Source of the DNA: Daejeonella lutea
GTDB taxonomy: Bacteria > Bacteroidota > Bacteroidia > Sphingobacteriales > Sphingobacteriaceae
Direction: 5' to 3'
Length of the DNA: 64,000 nt
Assembly: GCF_900168015.1 (NCBI RefSeq)
Contig: NZ_FUYR01000002.1
Location: 702,932-766,931, forward strand
Under the pieces are notes generated by a model. It saw only the letters and a program-made list of their open reading frames with translations. It ran no database searches and was not told where the DNA came from. The stretch's first letter is position 1, and every line of letters starts with the position of its first letter. The position numbers and the translations under genes are program-made. Below, one piece after another: positions 34,701-43,441 of the stretch.

Positions 34701-36128
34701 CTACTCCCGTGCAAACTTTTCACAGAGCTCAAGTGTGCTTTTCACATGTTCCATAGTCGTTCTTGGATTTATCAAGCACATCCTTAGCACCACCTGACCC
34801 TGCAGCATTGTTGTAACAAGAAGGGCTTCTTTTGAAGCCAGCACTTTTGCCGAAATTCGTTGATTGATCTGGTCAAGTTTTCGATCTGTAATTTTTTGCC
34901 CGACCGGATGATATCTGAAATTAATTATAGCCAAAGTCGCCGGGGAGATCACTTCCCAGGTAGTGCTTTGTCTGAGCTCGGCCTCTACTTGCTCTGTTAG
35001 TTCAATATTATAGTCGATAGCATTTCTAAATGCTTTCAGGCCAAAGGTTTTTACAGACATATAAAATTTCAGGGCCCGGAAGTTCCTTGTAAGTTCTATA
35101 CCATGGTCATAAAAATTTATTTCCGACTTGTTACCTTCAATGTCTCTTAGGTAAGTCGCTTTTTCACTAAAAGTTCCTTTGAGCCATTTATGATTTTGCA
35201 CCAGTAGACAACCAATTTCATAAGGTTGAAAAAGCCATTTGTGCGGGTCAACTGTCAAGGAATCTGCTTTTTCAATTCCCTTAAGAAGTTTTTTGCCGTT
35301 TTTAGAAAGAATAGCAGCAGCCCCATAAGCTCCATCAACATGAAGCCAGATATTTTCTTTTTTACAGATGCTTGCCAGTTCATCTAAGGGATCAATAGTA
35401 CCGGTGTTAGTTGTTCCTGACGAGGCAATCAGGCAAAATGGTTGCAGACCTTCCAGTTTATCACGGGCTATCGCATTTTTTAATTTATTTATGGAGAATT
35501 TAAACTCCATATCTGTAGGGATAATTCTTACCTGTTCTTTGCGGAATCCGAGGATGTTAATCGCCTTGATATTGGAAGAATGTGCCTGATCCGAGAGATA
35601 AATAACGGCTTTTGAAAAATCTTCACCACATTTTACTTTGCGAGCGGTTGCTAACGCAGTCAAATTAGCCATCGAGCCGCCGCTGGTAAAAATCCCCCCG
35701 CCTTTTTTTACCTGGAAACTGAACAGCTTAAGAAGCCAGTTTATAGTAACAATTTCGATCGTTGCCGCTGCTGGAGAACCAACCCAACCCCCGGAAAATA
35801 TATTGAAACCTGTCGCGAGAGTATCGGACATTACACTGATATAATTACTTGGACCGGGTACAAAAGAATAAGACTTCGGATGACTCATAATGTTGGTGTG
35901 AGGCATCACATTCTTCAGAACAAAGTCCAAAACGTCATTTGCTGGTGTTGGATCCTCCGGCAGAGTCTCTGAAAATAATTCTTCCATCTCCTTTCGTGAG
36001 CCACTCGCAACAGGATTTTTTTCTTCCTGGCTTGCGAAATGTTCAGCGACAGCGTCGACTACACGGTAGCCAAAGTCCTGCATTTCTTTTCCTGAGAGTT
36101 CTAGCCTTGAACTTGGATCTTGCTTCAC
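34701..36128 (-). CDS. PLP-dependent group II amino-acid decarboxylase
   Basis: A 475-residue decarboxylase of the aromatic amino acid/glutamate group II family. PLP features: GGGIFTSGGSMANLTAL (phosphate binding), HVDGAYG (Asp pairs with the pyridine N), and DPHKWLFQP with the Schiff-base lysine K297. The C-terminus shows LRMCLINPRTT. The exact substrate (aromatic, aspartate or other) cannot be read here. The chosen start is a GTG at 36128; no ATG lies in frame upstream, and the next ATG is 15 codons in. Confidence 0.85.
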   Translation of the reverse strand: MKQDPSSRLELSGKEMQDFGYRVVDAVAEHFASQEEKNPVASGSRKEMEELFSETLPEDPTPANDVLDFVLKNVMPHTNIMSHPKSYSFVPGPSNYISVMSDTLATGFNIFSGGWVGSPAAATIEIVTINWLLKLFSFQVKKGGGIFTSGGSMANLTALATARKVKCGEDFSKAVIYLSDQAHSSNIKAINILGFRKEQVRIIPTDMEFKFSINKLKNAIARDKLEGLQPFCLIASSGTTNTGTIDPLDELASICKKENIWLHVDGAYGAAAILSKNGKKLLKGIEKADSLTVDPHKWLFQPYEIGCLLVQNHKWLKGTFSEKATYLRDIEGNKSEINFYDHGIELTRNFRALKFYMSVKTFGLKAFRNAIDYNIELTEQVEAELRQSTTWEVISPATLAIINFRYHPVGQKITDRKLDQINQRISAKVLASKEALLVTTMLQGQVVLRMCLINPRTTMEHVKSTLELCEKFARE

Positions 36129-36149
36129 TAATTGGGGGTTTTAACTTTG

Positions 36150-36157
36150 CAAAATTA
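36150..36157 (-). promoter_or_regulatory. -7 promoter element of the decarboxylase gene
   Basis: The minus strand reads TAATTTTG, a full match to TAnnTTTG, 21 nt upstream of the GTG start. Confidence 0.5.
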
Positions 36158-36266
36158 AACTTTAAATCCAAGGATTCTCACAAAGGCAGGGCTTGTACGT
36201 TTTGACGGAACTATGATGCGATTAATGTACCGGAGATATAAAATTTCACTCTGAGCGCTTCTTTTC

Positions 36267-36274
36267 TTATTTTG
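36267..36274 (+). promoter_or_regulatory. Near-consensus -7 element of holB
   Basis: TTATTTTG, one base off TAnnTTTG, followed by CACG and the holB ATG. The spacing is the same 4 nt as in the leaderless set. Confidence 0.45.
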
Positions 36275-36278
36275 CACG

Positions 36279-37424
36279 ATGCAGTTTAGTGAAGTCGTAG
36301 GCCAACACGAAGTTAAAGAACACCTGATCAAAACAGTTGCTGAGAATAGAGTTAGCCATGCGCAGCTATTTCTTGGGCCGGAAGGATCAGGGAATTTCGC
36401 ACTAGCCTTAGCTTACGCTCAATTCATTTCCTGCCAGGAACGATTACCAGATGATAGCTGCGGTACGTGTCCATCATGCAGAAAGTACGCTAAACTTATA
36501 CATCCCGACCTTCACTTTTCGTATCCATTTTTTAGAGGTGGTGAGAAGGAGGACAGTATGCCTGATCTGGAAGAATGGCGTGACCTGGTGCTCAGCAATC
36601 CATATTTTAGTCTGGATGAATGGCGCGAGCGCTTAGATGCCCAGAATAAGCAACCAAATATAAACAAAGCAGAATGTATGAACATTCTGCACAGACTTTC
36701 TTTGAAGCCATTCGAGTCTGACTATAAAGCCATGATCATATGGCTTCCGGAATATTTAAAAAACGAAGGGAACCGCCTTTTAAAAACCCTGGAGGAGCCA
36801 GCCGAGAAAACGTTGATCATCCTCGTCGCGCAAAGCCAGGACCAGCTCCTCAACACTATAGTTTCGCGTACACAGCTAGTTAAGGTTCCGGCCTTAAGCC
36901 AGGGCGAAATACGCGATCATTTGCTTAAAACAAAAGATATCAGCGAAGCAAAAGCCGCGCAAACGGCATATTTAAGTGAGGGTAATTTAACTGCCGCATT
37001 GAATTTCCTGAAGGAAGATGATAATGATAACTTTCGTCTATTTTCTGGTTGGATGCGGATGACATATGCGGATAGGGGCCCTTCGATTTTTGAATTTGTA
37101 GAAGAAGCGTCTAAAATTGGTCGTGAGAGCCAGAAGAATCTACTCAAGTATGGTATCAGTATTATACGCGAGTGCATCATGGTTCTCTCCGATGCAAGCG
37201 AGCTGGTACATTTACCATCATCTGAATTGGATTTTGTAACCAATTTTAGCAGGCATCTCGATCTTGCAAGGGCCGAGGCTTTGATAAACGAAATGGACAA
37301 AGCGTACTATCACATCGAGCGAAATGCGAATCCTAAAATTTTATTTTTAGATGTATCTTTACAATTCGTTAAAATTTTAAAGTTTAATACGCTCCCTGCG
37401 GGGACTCAATATATACTGACTTAG
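36279..37424 (+). CDS. holB: DNA polymerase III subunit delta'
   Basis: A 381-residue clamp-loader subunit. The opening VVGQHEVKEHLIKTV and the zinc module CQERLPDDSCGTCPSCRK are typical. The P-loop reads GPEGSGNFALA, so the usual Walker A Lys-Thr/Ser is replaced by Asn-Phe; delta' is catalytically silent in most bacteria, so this fits. An LKTLEEPAEKTLIIL sensor region follows, and the C-terminal collar domain (about 215-381) is diverged. It heads an operon: ricT begins 2 nt after its stop. Confidence 0.9.
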   Translation: MQFSEVVGQHEVKEHLIKTVAENRVSHAQLFLGPEGSGNFALALAYAQFISCQERLPDDSCGTCPSCRKYAKLIHPDLHFSYPFFRGGEKEDSMPDLEEWRDLVLSNPYFSLDEWRERLDAQNKQPNINKAECMNILHRLSLKPFESDYKAMIIWLPEYLKNEGNRLLKTLEEPAEKTLIILVAQSQDQLLNTIVSRTQLVKVPALSQGEIRDHLLKTKDISEAKAAQTAYLSEGNLTAALNFLKEDDNDNFRLFSGWMRMTYADRGPSIFEFVEEASKIGRESQKNLLKYGISIIRECIMVLSDASELVHLPSSELDFVTNFSRHLDLARAEALINEMDKAYYHIERNANPKILFLDVSLQFVKILKFNTLPAGTQYILT

Positions 37425-37426
37425 TT

Positions 37427-38824
37427 ATGGGTTGTGGAAGTTGTTCATCAGGAGGCTGTGCCCCTGCCGGTTGCAAGAGTAATGGCTCGTGCCTTACCAA
37501 TGGATGCAGTAAACTGGATGTTTATGATTGGCTGTCACATATGGACATGCCGTCGAACTATAAGCCGTTCAATATCATTGAAATAAAATTCAAGGGCTCC
37601 AGAAAGGAGTTCTTTCTAAATACAGAAAATCTTTATCTCGAAGCGGGCGAGTTAGTTGCAGTTGAGACAACGACCGGTGGATATGATATTGGACATGTCT
37701 CCCTGACTGGAGAACTTGTTCGTATGCAGCTTAAAAAGAGGCATGTACGGACCGAAGATGTGGTTAAAAAGATCTACAGAAAAGCTACTCCTGCGGATGT
37801 CGACAAATGGAAGGTATCAAAGGACCTGGAGTTCGAGACTATGCATAAGTCACGGGTACTCGCCAAGGAACTTGGCTTGGCGATGAAACTGAGTGATGTT
37901 GATTACCAGGGAGACAGGACAAAAGCAACTTTTTATTATACTGCTGAAGGAAGGGTTGATTTCAGAGAGCTCATAAAAAAGATGGCCGAAACTTTTCGTA
38001 TCCGTATAGAGATGCGGCAGATCGGTATGAGACAGGAAGCGAGCCGACTAGGGGGAATTGGTTCCTGCGGTCGCGAACTTTGCTGCTCGACTTGGCTCAC
38101 CGATTTTAAAACTGTTTCCACTTCAGCCGCCCGGTATCAGAATCTTTCCTTAAACACACTGAAGCTTGCAGGGCAGTGCGGCAAGCTTAAATGCTGCCTT
38201 AACTATGAGCTGGATACATACATGGATGCCCTTAAAGACATTCCAGATAATGTAGAACGTCTTGAAACCCTTACCGGAACTGTGCGGCATCAGAAAACTG
38301 ACATTTTCAAGAAATTAATGTGGTTCAGCTACCCGAATGACGAAAACTGGATCGCCCTTGACATCGCTCGTGTAAAGGAAGTTCAGAAATTAAACAGGGA
38401 AGGGATCAAACCTGAATACTTAAAAGTTGAAGTTGAAACAAGTAAGGCTGCCCCTGTTAAAGTTCTTGATTATGAAAACGTAGTTGGCCAGGATAGCCTG
38501 ACACGATTAGACAATAAGAATTACCGGAATAAGAAAAACAATCGGAATAAGAAGAACCGGCCGAAGGGTCCAAACCCTAATGCTCAACAGACATCCGAAG
38601 GAACAACCCGGCCCCAGGGTCAACCAAATCAGCCCAGACCAGTAAATCCTCAAGCCCGACCGGCTAATCAACAACAACGTCCGGCTAACCTTCAGCCAAG
38701 AATTCAAACCGAAGGTAGTGGTGCAGATGGAACGCAGGCTGAACGTCCGGCAGGTCCTAACAGGAATAACAAGAGAAGAAAAAATTACCGGAATAACAAC
38801 AACAGGGAGCGGCCATCAGAATAA
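37427..38824 (+). CDS. ricT: PSP1/RicT family protein (Fe-S regulatory complex subunit type)
   Basis: A 465-residue protein. Residues about 1-27 are very Cys/Gly-rich (seven Cys in CGSCSSGG-like spacing), then the PSP1 C-terminal domain (about 100-285) with GGIGSCGRELCCSTWL and LAGQCGKLKCCLNYE, whose Cys pairs bind Fe-S clusters in the Bacillus RicT/YaaT complex. The last about 90 residues are Asn/Arg/Pro/Gln-rich and disordered. In Bacillus RicT acts in mRNA processing; the role in Bacteroidota is inferred. It sits between holB and gldH; its stop shares one base with the gldH start. Confidence 0.85.
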   Translation: MGCGSCSSGGCAPAGCKSNGSCLTNGCSKLDVYDWLSHMDMPSNYKPFNIIEIKFKGSRKEFFLNTENLYLEAGELVAVETTTGGYDIGHVSLTGELVRMQLKKRHVRTEDVVKKIYRKATPADVDKWKVSKDLEFETMHKSRVLAKELGLAMKLSDVDYQGDRTKATFYYTAEGRVDFRELIKKMAETFRIRIEMRQIGMRQEASRLGGIGSCGRELCCSTWLTDFKTVSTSAARYQNLSLNTLKLAGQCGKLKCCLNYELDTYMDALKDIPDNVERLETLTGTVRHQKTDIFKKLMWFSYPNDENWIALDIARVKEVQKLNREGIKPEYLKVEVETSKAAPVKVLDYENVVGQDSLTRLDNKNYRNKKNNRNKKNRPKGPNPNAQQTSEGTTRPQGQPNQPRPVNPQARPANQQQRPANLQPRIQTEGSGADGTQAERPAGPNRNNKRRKNYRNNNNRERPSE

Positions 38825-39300
38825 TGGGATTACCGAGAAAGATATCTTTGCTTATATGCTTAGCTGTTACGGGGTTTATTTCGTGCCAGGATACGCAAAC
38901 AGTGGTTGACGATAATGTCGAAATTGCTGGCCATAACTGGAGTTATACGGAAAAAGTGCAAGTTCCGGTGGTGATTGAGGATGCCAGCATTTCCTATAAT
39001 GTTTATCTTAATTTACGCCTTACTGCAAGCTACAAGTATTCTAATATCTTTCTGCTCATCCATACAACGAACCCCGATGGAAAGAAAACTACAGAACGAA
39101 AGGAGTTCCGGCTGGCCCTTCCCGACGGTGAATGGTTAGGAAGCGGATCTGGTAATCTTTACAGCTATCAGATGCTTTTCAGGGAGAATTATAAGTTTCC
39201 GTTAAAAGGGAAATATACCTTCGAGCTTGAACAGAACATGCGGGATAACCCACTTAATTCCGTTACTGATGCGGGTGTGAGGGTCGAAAAAGTTAACTGA
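38824..39300 (+). CDS. gldH: Gliding motility lipoprotein GldH
   Basis: A 158-residue lipoprotein with lipobox FISC (Cys about 20). The mature part matches GldH: a HNWSY-like WxY opening, the YNVYLNLRLTASYKYSNIF strand pair, RKEFRLALPDGEWLGSGSGN and a final FELEQNMRDNPL. GldH is required for gliding in Flavobacterium johnsoniae and is linked to type IX secretion there; non-gliding Bacteroidota also carry it. Order holB-ricT-gldH is conserved in the phylum. Confidence 0.9.
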   Translation: MGLPRKISLLICLAVTGFISCQDTQTVVDDNVEIAGHNWSYTEKVQVPVVIEDASISYNVYLNLRLTASYKYSNIFLLIHTTNPDGKKTTERKEFRLALPDGEWLGSGSGNLYSYQMLFRENYKFPLKGKYTFELEQNMRDNPLNSVTDAGVRVEKVN

Positions 39301-39302
39301 TT

Positions 39303-39485
39303 ATGGAGGGTTTAAAACGCTTTATTACAAGCAGATATTTCACTTTTCTTTCGATCTTCCTGATTGTTTTCTGCATCTCTTCTGTTATCCTTTTAGATAT
39401 TAGGCATCCGTTGTACTTAACATCTATAGGGTGTGGATTACTCGTTTTTGTATTACAGAGGTACAGGAAAAAACTGCTGAAATGA
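39303..39485 (+). CDS. Small two-helix membrane protein
   Basis: A 60-residue protein starting 2 nt after gldH. Two hydrophobic segments (about 12-32 and 38-52) are flanked by basic residues, and the C-terminus is RYRKKLLK. It has no recognisable domain. Tight spacing and clear membrane composition support a real gene; in relatives gldH is often followed by a penicillin-binding protein gene, which is absent here. Function unknown. Confidence 0.6.
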   Translation: MEGLKRFITSRYFTFLSIFLIVFCISSVILLDIRHPLYLTSIGCGLLVFVLQRYRKKLLK

Positions 39486-39493
39486 TTTTGGGT

Positions 39494-40129
39494 TTATGCG
39501 CCATCAATTCCAAACTGGTGGGCGATTTTTATTAATCCGGCAATATTTTTAACTTCTAGTTTCCTCATAATATTTTTCCGGTGCGTACCCACGGTAAATT
39601 CGCTAATAAAGAGATTATCGCTGATCTCTTTACTGGTAAGCTCCCTTTCAATCATTTTTATTATTTCAACTTCACGTCGTGTAAGCCGAAATTTCTTCAT
39701 GAAATCATCAATGAAAAAATGATTACCGTCAACCTCCTGGTCTAAGGATTGCTCAAAATATGATTCACCCCTTGAAACCATAGCAATAGCTTCTTTAAGC
39801 ACCACTGACGCACTGCTTTTCAGGATATAGCCATTCGCGCCCAACTTCTTAATTTTATCGACTAGCTGCGGTTGGTTGTAATTTGTAAGAACAATTACTT
39901 TTATACCTGGGAACTCGCGCTTCATAACCTCAAGGGTTTTAATTCCGTCCATATTTGGCATATTAAGATCAAGTAGCACCATGTCAGCAGGATTAGAACG
40001 CAGACTTTTTATGAGCTTAATTCCGTCATTAACCGGATCAAGCAAAACCAAGTCCTCTACCTCTGTCAATATCGAAATCAGGCCTTCTATGAGCAGCTGA
40101 TGATCTTCCGCAATTACTAGCCTAATCAT
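39494..40129 (-). CDS. NarL/LuxR-type response regulator
   Basis: A 211-residue two-component response regulator. The receiver domain (about 1-120) has the acidic pair EDH near the start, phospho-acceptor D54 in LLDLNMPNMDG, and Lys in ILKSSA. The LuxR-type helix-turn-helix (about 148-205) reads LTRREVEIIKMI ... FTVGTHRKNIMRKL. Its ATG overlaps the sensor kinase stop (ATGA), so the two form one operon and an obvious pair. Target genes are unknown. Confidence 0.93.
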   Translation of the reverse strand: MIRLVIAEDHQLLIEGLISILTEVEDLVLLDPVNDGIKLIKSLRSNPADMVLLDLNMPNMDGIKTLEVMKREFPGIKVIVLTNYNQPQLVDKIKKLGANGYILKSSASVVLKEAIAMVSRGESYFEQSLDQEVDGNHFFIDDFMKKFRLTRREVEIIKMIERELTSKEISDNLFISEFTVGTHRKNIMRKLEVKNIAGLIKIAHQFGIDGA

Positions 40130-41958
40130 GATTCATCACCTTTTATGGGAATTTCAATATTTATCAGCGTGCCTCCTTCTAACTTTTCCGAGAACTCGAC
40201 CTGCCCCTTGAAATAATCCACCCTCGACTTAATATTGCTTATTCCCATACCACTTTTTATGCTTAACTGATCATTCTTCATACCCTTACCGTTGTCTTCA
40301 ATCTGAATAGAAATTGCATCCTCATGCTCGATTAATTGAATGAGACAATGTGAGGCTTCCGAGTGTTTTATAATATTGTTGAGCAACTCCTGTGAAATCC
40401 GGTACATGTCGTTCAGGAAATTTGAAGAATAGTTATCTGTATTTTCAAATCCTAAAATAACATGCTCAACATCGATTTTATCTGTCAGGTTAATGCTTGC
40501 AACTAAATCAATAACGGCATTTTTAAATCCATATTTTTCAATTGCTAAGGGTGTTAAGGTATGGCTCATGTTACGGATAGTATCTGAAACTGTACCAAGG
40601 ACCCTCATGGATTTTTCAAGATTTATTTTTGTTTTTTCCTCGTCAGGATGGTTATCTGTTGCTGAAGATATCTGAAGGATAGCCAGTGAAAGCATTGACC
40701 CAACATCATCGTGTAATTGATCAGCAATTTTTCTTCGTTCGGTTTCTTGTGTTTCGATTATACGTTCAGTCAGTTCATTTTGTTTTTTATTTACTTCGAT
40801 CAGGAGTGCTTCTTTTTCATTTTTGTAACTATTGAAACGATGGGCTAATCCGAAATTCAGGATAATGATCTCTATAACCAGTCCGGTTTGGATGCCAAAA
40901 TTTGACAAGTAATAAAGCTCGTTGTTTGAGCTGCCACTGTGAATGCTTAGCTCTGCTACAGAAAAGACAACAAGCATGAAGATGGAGATAGTGTAAAACC
41001 ATGCTGCTTTGTTTCCCGCGATAATTTGTTCTATAAGGCTAAACGCAACTAGAATAACAGTCAAGGCGCCCAAAAACAATAGAGCTCCTAAAAACCAATA
41101 AGACAACGAATGAAATTCAGCAGGCAGGAATAAAAAACATAAGGCTAAAACAAACGATGCTATTTTGGTGAAGTATAAGGGCTTATAAAATGGGCTCTGT
41201 GTGGACTGGTTTACAAAAGACTGCATTAATTGGATGATCATAATATTCAGTATGGCGTTAAACACCGGCCTTGCACGACTCGCAAATTCAGGAAAATCGG
41301 GCCATAAGAATTGATAACCATATCCTTTATCCGCAGCGATCCAAAGGCTCGCAACAAGCAGATATAAAAGGTAATGCAGGTAGAGTTTTTCGCCAACTGT
41401 GATATACATAAAGCATACAAAAACGATTACCAGAATAATGATACCCCAAAGTATTCCAGTAATTAAGTTTTCACGTGATGATTTCTGCAAAAGTTGTTCA
41501 GCGCTCAGAATCTGTACACTAAGTTGAAGCGATTCAGAGCGTTTGTCAACTTTTATCAGATAAACTGAACCCGCACGAGCTTCAAGCGGAAAGATGAATA
41601 ACCGATTATTAATCGGTCGTTGCCTGAAAAGAAAATGATCACCTGTGACATATCTTAATTTGGTTTTTTCGTCTTCAGAAACTAAAAATTCCAGTTTGTT
41701 TATATGTGAATTCCCAATTAAGAGTTTATGATTGAAGTTGATTGGATCAGATCGGAAGATGAGCCAAAAGGTCGATTTTGTAAAACCTGGATTAAATGTT
41801 TCCCCTTGTAACTCACGGGTTTTGCCAGTTTTAAAGATTGATAATACTTCAGCCGGACTTTGAGTGTTCGTCTTATCTTCGTAAATATGTATAGGAGACG
41901 CGGCTAATGCGTCACAAAAAACAACAACAAATAACAGGATGCCTAGAAACCTGACCAT
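40126..41958 (-). CDS. 7TM-DISM sensor histidine kinase
   Basis: A 610-residue membrane kinase. Signal peptide (about 1-20), a periplasmic 7TMR-DISMED2-type beta domain (about 25-160) with the family phrase STFWLIFR, seven membrane helices (about 168-385), a coiled coil, then HisKA_3 with the phospho-acceptor in ADQLHDDVG (H416) and a HATPase domain with NNIIKHSEAS (N box), DNGKGM (G1) and GMGISNIKSRV. DISM domains are thought to sense carbohydrates or other small ligands. It partners the downstream response regulator. Confidence 0.92.
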   Translation of the reverse strand: MVRFLGILLFVVVFCDALAASPIHIYEDKTNTQSPAEVLSIFKTGKTRELQGETFNPGFTKSTFWLIFRSDPINFNHKLLIGNSHINKLEFLVSEDEKTKLRYVTGDHFLFRQRPINNRLFIFPLEARAGSVYLIKVDKRSESLQLSVQILSAEQLLQKSSRENLITGILWGIIILVIVFVCFMYITVGEKLYLHYLLYLLVASLWIAADKGYGYQFLWPDFPEFASRARPVFNAILNIMIIQLMQSFVNQSTQSPFYKPLYFTKIASFVLALCFLFLPAEFHSLSYWFLGALLFLGALTVILVAFSLIEQIIAGNKAAWFYTISIFMLVVFSVAELSIHSGSSNNELYYLSNFGIQTGLVIEIIILNFGLAHRFNSYKNEKEALLIEVNKKQNELTERIIETQETERRKIADQLHDDVGSMLSLAILQISSATDNHPDEEKTKINLEKSMRVLGTVSDTIRNMSHTLTPLAIEKYGFKNAVIDLVASINLTDKIDVEHVILGFENTDNYSSNFLNDMYRISQELLNNIIKHSEASHCLIQLIEHEDAISIQIEDNGKGMKNDQLSIKSGMGISNIKSRVDYFKGQVEFSEKLEGGTLINIEIPIKGDES

Positions 41959-42005
41959 AAAGGATTACAATAATGCATTTTGGGTTTTACCCTGTGTATT
42001 GCCTT

Positions 42006-43313
42006 TTAAAGAGTAGAAATCAAACTTTCCAGTTTCATTCCTCGTGAGCCCTTCAGCAATATAGTTGAATTAATTGGTCTGTTATTTTCAAGTCCCTGTA
42101 ACGCGTCATCAGTAGTTTTATAAAATTCGAAAGCATCATCTTTCAGCTTATAAAATTCTTCACCGATAAATATCTTTCTGTAGGCTGTAGTTTCCATCGC
42201 TTTTTCCAGGATCATGCTGTGTTCGGCAGGTGAATCTACACCAAGTTCAAACATATCGCCCAGGATGAGCACTTTTTTTTCTGCAGGCACCGCCTGAATG
42301 TTTTCAAGCGCAACAATCATGCTGCTGGGATTAGCATTGTAATAGTCGCAGATGACGGTATTATTTTCCGTTTTTAAAATTTGAGAGCGGTTATTTTGGG
42401 GAAGATAAGCCTTTATACCCTGGTTGATCTGGGCGGAGCTTAACTTGAAAAAGCTTCCGATACAAATAGCTGCTAGAATATTTTCAAAGTTGTATGTTCC
42501 GGGTAGATTCGACTCTGCTGTAAATATCGCTTCATCTTCTTGTCCCTTTAGCTGCCAGTCAACAGTTAAAAAAGGTGACACTTGCGTTAATCCGCCGGAT
42601 ACAAAGTTTGTAGCACCCTTGCCATATCCGACAACATTTTGCACTCTTCTATCGCGGCTCATATCCACCAGTATCGGATTGTCAGTGTTAATGAAAACAG
42701 TCCCGCCTGTTTTAGCAAGATATTCATATAATTCTCCTTTTGCTATTTTGACTCCTTCAACTCCTCCAAATCCTTCAAGGTGAGCTTTCCCAACATTTGT
42801 AATGAGGCCGTAACCCGGTTGTGCGAGACTGCAAAGAAATTCAATTTCTTTTTGGTGATTAGCGCCCATTTCGATGATCGCGATATCGCAATCATCACGG
42901 ACAGATAGCAAAGTTAATGGAACACCGATATGGTTATTCAGGTTACCTTCAGTTGCATAAGTGCGGCAATGCTGTGATAAAACAGATTTAATAAGCTCTT
43001 TCGTAGTGGTTTTGCCATTGGTGCCCGTGATTCCAATTACGGGTATCGTTAATTGTTTGCGATGAAAGGCTGACAGTTCCTGTAAGGTCGTTAATACGTC
43101 TTCAACAAGAATATATCTATCGTTCAAAGCGTAACGCTTATCATCAATGATGGCATACGATGCACCTGATTCTATTGCCGTTGACGCAAACTCATTTGCG
43201 TCGAAATTATCGCCCTTTAATGCAAAAAACAGGCATGAATCAGTCACCTTTCTGGTGTCAGTGCAAATGAACGGATGTTTTAAGTAAATCTGGTAAAGCT
43301 CTTCTGTCTTCAT
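42006..43313 (-). CDS. murF: UDP-N-acetylmuramoyl-tripeptide--D-alanyl-D-alanine ligase
   Basis: A 435-residue Mur ligase that adds D-Ala-D-Ala to the UDP-MurNAc-tripeptide in the cytosol. The N-terminal substrate domain (about 1-85) has TDTRKV and FFALKGDNFDANEF, the central domain the P-loop GITGTNGKTTTKE (about 96) and IIEMGANHQKEIEFLC, and the C-terminal domain DYYNANPSSM and LGDMFELG. The set of motifs is MurF-specific. It stands alone here, away from a dcw cluster, as is common in this phylum for murF. Confidence 0.94.
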   Translation of the reverse strand: MKTEELYQIYLKHPFICTDTRKVTDSCLFFALKGDNFDANEFASTAIESGASYAIIDDKRYALNDRYILVEDVLTTLQELSAFHRKQLTIPVIGITGTNGKTTTKELIKSVLSQHCRTYATEGNLNNHIGVPLTLLSVRDDCDIAIIEMGANHQKEIEFLCSLAQPGYGLITNVGKAHLEGFGGVEGVKIAKGELYEYLAKTGGTVFINTDNPILVDMSRDRRVQNVVGYGKGATNFVSGGLTQVSPFLTVDWQLKGQEDEAIFTAESNLPGTYNFENILAAICIGSFFKLSSAQINQGIKAYLPQNNRSQILKTENNTVICDYYNANPSSMIVALENIQAVPAEKKVLILGDMFELGVDSPAEHSMILEKAMETTAYRKIFIGEEFYKLKDDAFEFYKTTDDALQGLENNRPINSTILLKGSRGMKLESLISTL

Positions 43314-43441
43314 AATGGTGCTTGTACAATATTAAATATTTTGGCGTTTTGAAATGAACAATTTGGTATTTAAACTTCAGGATGTGTAGATTAGTTTATA
43401 TTTCTGCACATTAACCCCTACTCATTGCATTATCCAACTCT

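Noticed and set aside
36279-37424. Loss of the Walker A lysine in HolB as a sign of a pseudogene
   Set aside because: The delta' subunit is normally without ATPase activity and the rest of the protein is intact.
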